Shown here piece after piece: positions 17,289-23,311 of a stretch of 23,311 nucleotides of DNA. Origin of the DNA: Chara braunii (taxonomy: Eukaryota; Streptophyta; Charophyceae; Charales; Characeae). How positions within the stretch are numbered: position 1 is the stretch's first letter; every line of letters begins with the position of its first letter. The stretch is taken from assembly GCA_003427395.1 (NCBI GenBank), contig BFEA01000016.1:909391-932701 (forward strand), in the 5' to 3' direction. The position numbers and the translations under genes are program-made. The notes under the pieces were generated by a model. The model was not told the origin of the DNA. It ran no database searches and saw only the letters and a list, made by a program, of their open reading frames with translations.

Positions 17289-17984
17289 GTGATAGAGATT
17301 ATCCCAGGGTCTAGCATCCCGAAGGGTAGGATCTATCGGATGTCTCCAGGCGAGCTTGATGAGCTTCGCCGACAACTCAAGGAACTCGTAAAGAAGGGTT
17401 GGATCCGGCTGAGTGTCTCTCCTTATGGATCGCCAGTACCGAGCGTCTCTCCTTATGGATCTCTAGTACTATTCGTACCTAAGAAGAAGGAGGGCACACT
17501 TAGGATGTGCATTAACTATAGGGGCCTCAATGCCATCACTGTTAAGAACAGAGAGCCCCTACCTCGCATCGATGATCTGTTAGATAGAGTGCAAGGGTGT
17601 CGGTACTTCAGTAAGATAGATCTGAAGTCCGGGTACCATCAGATTGCAATCCGGCCCGAGGATCAGCACAAAACCGCTTTTCAGACCAGGTACGGTCTGT
17701 ACGAGTTTGTGGTGATGCCTTTCGGCCTCTGCAATGCTCCTGGCACCTTTCAGCACGCTATGAATCGGATGATTCATGACTACTTGGATAAGTTTGTCAT
17801 CGTGTACCTCGATGACATACTTATTTTTAGTAAGACTGTCGAGGAGCATGTTGCACATTCCGACAAAGTCCTCAGTCTCCTGCGACAGCATAGGTTCAAG
17901 ATCAACCGTGAGAAGTGCGAGTTTGGCCGCACCCGTGTTTTGTACTTGGGCCATGAGATATCCGCGGAAGTTAAAGCCCGATGA
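17289..17984 (+). pseudogene. TE2 pol, reverse transcriptase
   Basis: 231 codons with complete Ty3 RT motifs: [98 protein letters not shown] and the catalytic YLDD (17805-17816) in IVYLDDILIFS. The SPYG fingers motif is present twice because of a 30-bp in-frame duplication. The frame runs out at 17984 (EVKAR stop) after LYLGHEIS, where one extra base shifts the continuing thumb and RNase H sequence. Except for the SPYG duplication the RT catalytic core is well preserved. Confidence 0.93.
17411..17470 (+). repeat. 30-bp in-frame duplication in TE2 RT fingers
   Basis: 17411-17440 and 17441-17470 share GAG(T/C)GTCTCTCCTTATGGAT and differ at about four positions. It doubles the S-V-S-P-Y-G segment of the RT fingers, and being 30 bp it keeps the frame. 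Confidence 0.93.
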
Positions 17985-18554
17985 CGCGAAGGTGGCCAAC
18001 ATTCGTGATTGGCCACGTCCTCAGTCTGTGACTGAGATGAGATCTTTCTTAGGAATGACAAGCTACTATAGGACTTTCGTTAAGAACTATAACATAGTGG
18101 CCGCTCCTTTGACTGATCTGACCCGCCTTGATACCCCATGGGAGTGGACAGATGAGTGCGAGGCTGCTTTCAGACATTTGCAGCATGCGTTGATGCACTA
18201 CGAGGTCTTGAAGCTTCCTGATCTTGATAAGCCGTTAATAGTCACAACAGATGCCAGCCAATATGGCATTGGCGCCGTGCTTGCGAAGCAGGAGCGGCCA
18301 AAGTTAAGGCCAGTCGAGTACATGTCTAAGAAAATGCCGTCTCAAAGTTGGCAAAGTCAACCTATGAGAAGGAACTCTATGCGGTGTACAAGGCTCTGAC
18401 CCATTGGAGACACGATCTCCTTGGGAGGTTGTTCATCCTCGGGACTGATCATCAGACACTGAGATGGATGAGAACCCAGCCGGTACTTTCTGACACTCTG
18501 AAGCGTTGGATCGAAGTCATTGAGCAATATGACTTTGACCCTCAGTATCTTTAA
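17985..18554 (+). pseudogene. TE2 pol, RT thumb and RNase H
   Basis: In the frame open from 17776 the sequence LKPDDAKVANIRDW, TEMRSFLGMTSYYRTFVKNY and PLIVTTDASQYGIGAVLAKQ (first RNase H Asp) continues RT into RNase H. Near 18340 the register shifts again, and the neighbouring frame (18348-18554) gives STYEKELYAVYKALTHWRHD and TDHQTLRWMRTQPVLS. A TAA at 18552-18554 follows DPQYL where the family usually has a Gly/Lys-type linker into ADALSRR. Order and spacing match a single former polypeptide. Confidence 0.9.
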
Positions 18555-20153
18555 GGGGAGTACAACAAGGTTGCTGATGCCTTGTCGCGTAGACCTGACT
18601 TCTCAGGTCCGCTGATTACTAAGTTCAATCTGACAGACGATGTTACTCGCTCTTTGGTGGAAACCTATCGAGAGGACCAGTTTATGTCTGAGACCATACG
18701 CAGACTAGAGGCGAAGGTCAAAAAGACTTCTGCCGAGTTTGAATTGGTCAACGGCTTGCTGTTCCTTGAGAAGGCAGGGAATAAGCGGTTGTGTGTCCCG
18801 AATAGCGAGTCTTTGCGTAGTTTGTTTTTAGGAGAGTGCCATGATGCCACCGGCCATTTTGGGTATAAGAAGACCGCAGCCAATCTGCTGCAGCAGTTCT
18901 GGTGGCCCACGATGATGCGAGACGCCAAGCTATACATGGAGACTTGTCAGGTCTGTCAAAGGGACAAGCCACGTACTCGGGCTCCTCTTGGGCTACTGAA
19001 GCCCCTTCCGATTTCGGAACGGCCTGGTGAGAGTCTGTCCATGGACTTCATGGATACTCTGGTCACCAGCAAGAGTGCTTAGAGTGGGATGCGACACATC
19101 TTCATCATCGTGGATAGATTTAGTAAGTATGCTAGGTTAGTAGCAATGCCGGAAACAGCAAGGACGGAGTATGTGATCAGGATGTTCAAAGAGAACTGGG
19201 TCAGGAACTTCGGTTTACCGAAGTCTATTATCAGTGACAGGGATGTACGGTTTACCAGCGAGTTGTGGAAGGCCGCTGCTGCAGAGTAGGGAACTCAGTT
19301 GCAGATGACTTCTGGGAATCACCCAGAGGCCAACGGTCAAGCCGAGCAACTGAACCGCGTTGTACAACACGTGTTGAGGCATTACATCAAGCCCAACCAG
19401 GTGGACTGGGATGAGAAGCTTGCTCTCATCGCCAACTTGTACAACAATTTTGTACACAGCGCCACCGGGGTGAGCCCAAACAGCTTACTGCTAACTTTCA
19501 AGCCTAGACTGCCCTTAGACTTCCTTCTTCCTGAGAATCAGTCCACTGCTGCACCAGGTACCTTAGAATTTGCTTATCGGTATGAGCAGAAGATGCAGCA
19601 GGCTGTAGAACACATGCAGAAGGCACAAGCTGCAATGATAGAGTCTGAAAATAGACACCGCCGTCCTTCTACGTTTCAGGTTGGGGACAGAGTCTGGGTC
19701 AAGTCTTCAGAACTGGGACAGGAGCACGGGATTTCCCGCAAACTCATGCCCCAGTACTTTGGACCTTGGGAAGTCTTGGACATCGTTGGGACAGATCCGG
19801 ATGGGCCATCTTATGTTATGCGGGGTCATCTCCGAACTTACCCTGTCTTTCACGCCTCCAAGCTTGCACCTTTCAAGGAAACAGGTGAGTTTCCTTCTCA
19901 TCGCTCAATGCTGCCCCCAACCATGGATGGAGAAGTGGACATTGATGACATCGTGGATCACAGGGAGCTGCCTATAGGCAAGGGACGTCCTCCGAAACCA
20001 AAGTTGCAGTACCGCGTTCGGTTTCAACATCATACTGATCCCAAGGAGGACCGCTGGTTCACGAGGGAAGAACTCATGCAAACCGCTCCTCAAGTTGTAG
20101 CTCATTATGAGAAATATCTGCAGAAAGGAAAGCGCCCGATGGTCGAAGACTGA
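18555..20153 (+). pseudogene. TE2 pol, integrase and chromodomain
   Basis: The same frame runs from GEYNKVADALSRR to the stop at 20153, broken by TAG at 19080-19082 and 19287-19289. The zinc-binding HHCC region is HDATGHFGYKK to CQVCQRDK. Catalytic residues are D in SMDFMDTL (19044-19046), D in IISDRDVRF (19236-19238) and E in GQAEQLNR (19344-19346), so the DDE triad is complete. The C-terminal part has VGDRVWVKSS, FGPWEVL, VFHASKLAPF and the chromodomain-like LQYRVRFQHHTDPKEDRWFT followed by REELMQTAPQVVAHY. The second TAG lies where relatives have Gln (E-Q-G-T-Q), a C-to-T change. Confidence 0.93.
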
Positions 20154-20429
20154 GCTTCTTAGAGGACTGTTGAAGCTAAGGAGGAGGGAATGCGAGGCCA
20201 CTGCCTCTATGAGCCCCTTTCGGCCCCTCTCTTGCAGCCCGTCGGCCGCCCTAAGTGAAGGCAGGCTCGATGAGGCCTTCAGGGCCTTATTTCGGCCTCT
20301 GCGCAACTAAGGAAATTCAGGCAGTTGCGCAGCGCCAGTTGGTTGAGGAAACCCAGGCCATGGGCCGCCTGTGTGAATGAATGAAAAGCAGGCCCTGGGC
20401 TGGATACGGGTACTGAGCCAAACACATGT
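20154..20429. other. TE2 3' flank with possible polypurine tract and a hairpin
   Basis: The run AAGGAGGAGGGAA at 20178-20190 could be the TE2 polypurine tract, followed by TG at 20191 where a 3' LTR might start. I could not find a matching 5' LTR, so this is weak. A perfect 10-bp inverted repeat, CTGCGCAACT/AGTTGCGCAG, lies at 20299-20332 with a 14-nt loop. The region ends at the solo LTR. Confidence 0.4.
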
Positions 20430-21718
20430 TGTTACATGCCCAGTTGGGCGATGTACATAGAAACCGTGGATCCACAATGTGATAAAAAGGACTGAATGGA
20501 CAATGCAGTGCAAGTAGAACCTCAACAAGCAATGTGCATTCTAATACATACAAAATGGTGCTGAATAGTGCAGTGGAAGACTTAGATACAAGTCCTGACC
20601 TGATCGGGACTGACCTCATTCACATAGTATCAGATAGCGAAGCAAAATGCTAGAATGCTAATGACTAGCCCAATCAATGTTTGAATGCAGACCAAACATA
20701 CATCGTATCCATCACCAGGTGTGAAGGAGCCTGGCGCTGTACACAGGAAGAAAGCGCCAGGTCCAGACATACACAGACGAAGAGGAGGGGATCAGATGAA
20801 AGGAGGGAGAGAGATGGGAATGTCGTCAACACCAAGTCTTTGTCACAAGTCCCAAATAATCCCTCGTCGTAATGTCTGAAGCCCAAAAGTCGAGTCTGGA
20901 CCCAATGTCACCAAGCTCTCTCTCTCACTCTTCTCGCATAGTCTGCAGATGCAGTGAAGTCAGAGAAGGATAGCGTGAGAGGGAGATGGTGGACTGAGAA
21001 GAGGAAGAAGGAGAATTCTCTCTCTGTCACGAGCCAGATACTAACCTGTGATGTTGGCGTTGTGCTGCAGGTACCTTGAAGACGAAGCTGGAGCAGCGGC
21101 GCTGCAGGTAAGTACCTCTGGCCTCCGCCCAATCTCACTCTCTCTAGTGCTATCCTAGCTATGGCGCCCAGCGCTGGAGACTACAGCTACCTACTGCGCC
21201 CAGCGCTGAAGACTAAGGCTAACGCTACTACTACTCCTGCAGCGCTCTCTCCAGGGTGCTGCTGCCGAATCCTGAAGACGACTACTGCCTCCTGCCTGCC
21301 CGTGAAGTGCATGGGAAGTCCCTATGTACTACCTCGGCCTGCCTCCTGACTGCCTGAAGGGCGAGCCAGGCCGAGGAGGCTGCTCTTGCCAATGCCGAAG
21401 TGTGCCAGGGGCTGGCGCTGCAGCCTCTGTTGAGGCTCGCGTGGGAGCAGGCTAAGAATAGCCTGTTCCCGAAACCCTGGTTCGGTGCCCGAGTTTCAGG
21501 GCCGGTCGTTCTGATGAACGACCGAAAATGGCCCTTCGTTTCAGGCTAAAAAGGCTATTGCCAATTTTAGTCTGAAACGACACAGGGACTATAGGCCCCT
21601 GTTTTCAGGCTTTCGGGCTGAACAGTCACGGGGCCTGTAGGCCCTGGTTTTCAGGCTTTTAGCCTGAAGGACGCAGGGCCTGGAAAATGGCCCTCGTGTG
21701 CAGGTGCAGCATGTAACA
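20430..21718 (-). mobile_element. Solo LTR of the TE1 family (LTR copy B)
   Basis: Starts TGTTACATGCCCAGTTGGG and ends GCAGCATGTAACA, the same ends and order of blocks as the TE1 LTR (6840-8118), and in the same orientation. It is about 1289 bp. The flanks are CATGT before and CATGC after, a target duplication with four of five bases matching. With no internal retroelement sequence attached, this is a solo LTR left by recombination between two LTRs. It is more diverged from copy A than copy C is and interrupts the open frame seen in A and C. Confidence 0.88.
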
Positions 21719-22677
21719 CATGCCAAAGGCAGTTGGGCACATGCAACTACCGCAGGCCCCAGGCCTGTTCTCGATCGTGCTGGTCCTCAGGCTACCGGGA
21801 CCTACTGGAAGCTTCGTGGGACTGGACGCAGGCAGGCCACTTCAATATAGCAAAGGGCCTGCCTCCTCATTCGGCATTTGGGTGCTGGCTGCATGCTGCG
21901 CAAGCGCTGCTGCGCTATTCGCTGGCTGGCACTCACGCTCTCACGGGCAAGCAGGAAGGAGCGGGCAGCCATAGCCAAGCTGCTTCGCTGTGAGTTGGGT
22001 GTGGCGCAGGGTGGTCCTTGGGTGCTAGTGGCATCTGTGTGTTGGGGAACGAGGTTGTCAGTAAGGCGAGAGACATACCTAGTGCTGGAAGCATGCGACA
22101 TTGGTCGCTGTATGCTTGTACTTCGGAAGAGCTGTTGTCGTAAACTTCGTCTGGGCGCAGAGCGCCAGATAGGATATCAACTCTGGTTCTTCGTTGATGA
22201 TGATGATGGGACTATTTCAGCATTGTCAATTATGAACTCTTGGTGTGTTCTTATTTGGTGAAACGCGTGATGCAATTCTGCTGTTGGTTCGAGGTCACGA
22301 CTATCTGGACTCATATGTATGATGCTGTTTGATAGCTGAAGTTCGCTATTGCTCATCTTCCTTGCAAAATCGAAATTAAAAAAAAAAAGATATTCCGGAT
22401 TTCCAACAACGAAATTTTGAATTTTCAGAAGAAAAACGAAAACGGAAATTTCAGGTGTTGCGCTATTGCGATTTTCCACAACAGAAATAGCGGGAAAACA
22501 AAATCCAAGAAAAGAAAAAAATTTTGATTTTCGGCAGCGAGGTCAAAATCGTGATTTTGGGGGCTAATTAGTATGCTCTAATCATCATCAACCAATCACA
22601 ACTAACTTAACTACTTAGTCCCCGCACACGTGTCAGATCAGGCTGTCCTGATTCACGTGCAGTGTTCCAATACCAAC
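21719..22677. other. Unassigned stretch between LTR copies B and C
   Basis: No recognised gene. Plus-strand frames at 21720-22261 are open but overlap each other and show no domain. An A-rich segment at about 22370-22560 has repeated GAAATTT, CGATTTT and GATTTTCGG words. The region may include the rest of a TE2 LTR, since LTR copy B seems to have inserted into it, but I cannot align it to anything in the window. Confidence 0.4.
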
Positions 22678-23249
22678 TGTTACATGCCCAAAGGGCGATG
22701 TACATATATAATCGAGGATCCGCAATGTGATAAAAAGGACTGAATGGACAATGCAGTGCTAGTGAAATCTCAACAAGCAGTGTACATCCTGATACATACA
22801 AAAAATGGTGCTTTATAGCGCAGTGGAAGACTTAGATACAAGTCCTGACCTGACCGGGACTGACCTCTCTTACGTAATATAAGACAGCGCAGCAGAATGC
22901 TAGAATACCAATGACTAGCTCAATCAATGTTGCAATACAGACCAAACATGCATCGTCCTTATCACAAGGTGGGAAGGGGCCTGGCGCTATACCCAGGAAG
23001 AAGGCGCCAGGTCCAGACCATACACAGACGAGGAGGAGGGGATCAGACGAAGAAGAGAGGAGAGATGGGAATGCCGTTAGCACCAAATCTTCGTTACAAG
23101 TCCCAGATAATCCCTCGTCAAATGTCTGAAGTCCAATGTCGAGTCTGGATCCAAATGTCACCAAGGTCTCTCTCTCATAGTCGGCTGATGCAGTCAATTC
23201 AGGTAGCGAGACGGTGAGAGGAAGATGGTGGACTGAGAAGAGGAAGAAG

Positions 23250-23311
<62 letters not shown>
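22678..23311 (-). repeat. TE1-family LTR copy C, truncated by window end
   Basis: Starts TGTTACATGCCCAAAGGGCG and follows the TE1 LTR block by block, closer to copy A than copy B (nine differences counted over about 330 bp of the open-frame region). It has the same orientation as A and B. It carries a 121-codon minus-strand open frame (22832-23197) like that of copy A. Its alignment with A and B ends in a (CT)n expansion at 23255. Whether an internal retroelement follows cannot be seen. Confidence 0.9.
23255..23311. repeat. (CT)n microsatellite inside LTR copy C
   Basis: Pure CT to the window end. At the homologous position LTR copy B has only a short CTCTCTCT run and copy A has CCCTC. The tract has therefore expanded within this LTR copy. 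Confidence 0.97.

Larger units (their letters stand above)
13646..20153 (+). mobile_element. TE2: degenerate Ty3/gypsy chromovirus-type retrotransposon interrupted by a DNA element
   Basis: The order on the plus strand is gag, zinc knuckle, protease, RT, RNase H, integrase and chromodomain. Sequence motifs differ clearly from TE1 (for example YLDDILIFS against YLDDILVYG), so it is another lineage. The reading frame is broken by a 22-bp duplication in gag, a 902-bp insertion with terminal inverted repeats, a one-base shift near 15910, in-frame stops at 16444, 16822, 17269, 18552, 19080 and 19287, and frame shifts near 17280, 17970 and 18340. LTRs of this element were not recognised on either side. 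A purine run at 20178-20190 could be its polypurine tract. Confidence 0.93.

Noticed and set aside
21720-22261. Overlapping plus-strand open frames of 84-127 codons as a gene
   Set aside because: Frames overlap, have no motif or splice context, and lie in probable retroelement flank.
22177-22479. 100-codon minus-strand open frame
   Set aside because: Low-complexity A-rich complement (Phe-rich) with no domain.
1-23311. CRISPR arrays, operons or other prokaryotic systems
   Set aside because: No regularly spaced direct repeats with unique spacers and no prokaryotic gene layout. The content is plainly nuclear eukaryotic.

Overview
This is a repeat-dominated stretch of a large nuclear eukaryotic genome. 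Streptophyte-type content (two chromovirus-like Ty3 retrotransposons, U6 snRNA copies, a plant-mitochondrial-type initiator tRNA copy) points to a green plant or charophyte alga. Chara is a reasonable guess, but that is inference. No intact protein-coding gene is visible. Both ends of the window lie in (CT)n microsatellites, which suggests that they are assembly break points.

Layout. 1-3300: microsatellites, a long inverted repeat, a palindrome cluster, and two minus-strand pieces that may be exons of a host RING/ubiquitin-type gene (3290-3092 and 990-667). 3386-3958: a cluster of RNA-gene relics, namely two U6-like copies in opposite orientation and a mitochondrial-type tRNA-fMet-like copy. 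4200-6840: a chromodomain remnant of a third retroelement, an 80-bp and a 233-bp tandem duplication, and unassigned sequence. 6840-12546: TE1, a minus-strand Ty3/gypsy element with its 3' LTR, polypurine tract, pol domains with chromodomain, protease and gag zinc knuckle. No 5' LTR is seen. TE1 is inactivated by stops and carries a tandemly duplicated protease active-site region. 12547-13645: unassigned.

13646-20153: TE2, a plus-strand Ty3/gypsy element of another lineage with gag, protease, RT, RNase H, integrase and chromodomain, inactivated by several stops and frameshifts. Its gag is split by a 902-bp insertion with terminal inverted repeats and TTAA target duplications (piggyBac-like). 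Removing the insertion plus one TTAA puts the two halves of gag exactly back in register. The insertion itself contains a third U6-like copy. 20430-21718 is a solo LTR of the TE1 family with a near-perfect target duplication, and 22678-23311 is the start of another LTR of that family, cut off by the window end.

The history read from the sequence is successive retrotransposition, a DNA-transposon insertion into TE2, solo-LTR formation, retroposition of U6 RNA and decay that includes C-to-T type nonsense changes. The strongest unusual object is the TTAA-flanked, U6-carrying insertion in TE2 gag. I found no evidence of a new functional multi-gene system.
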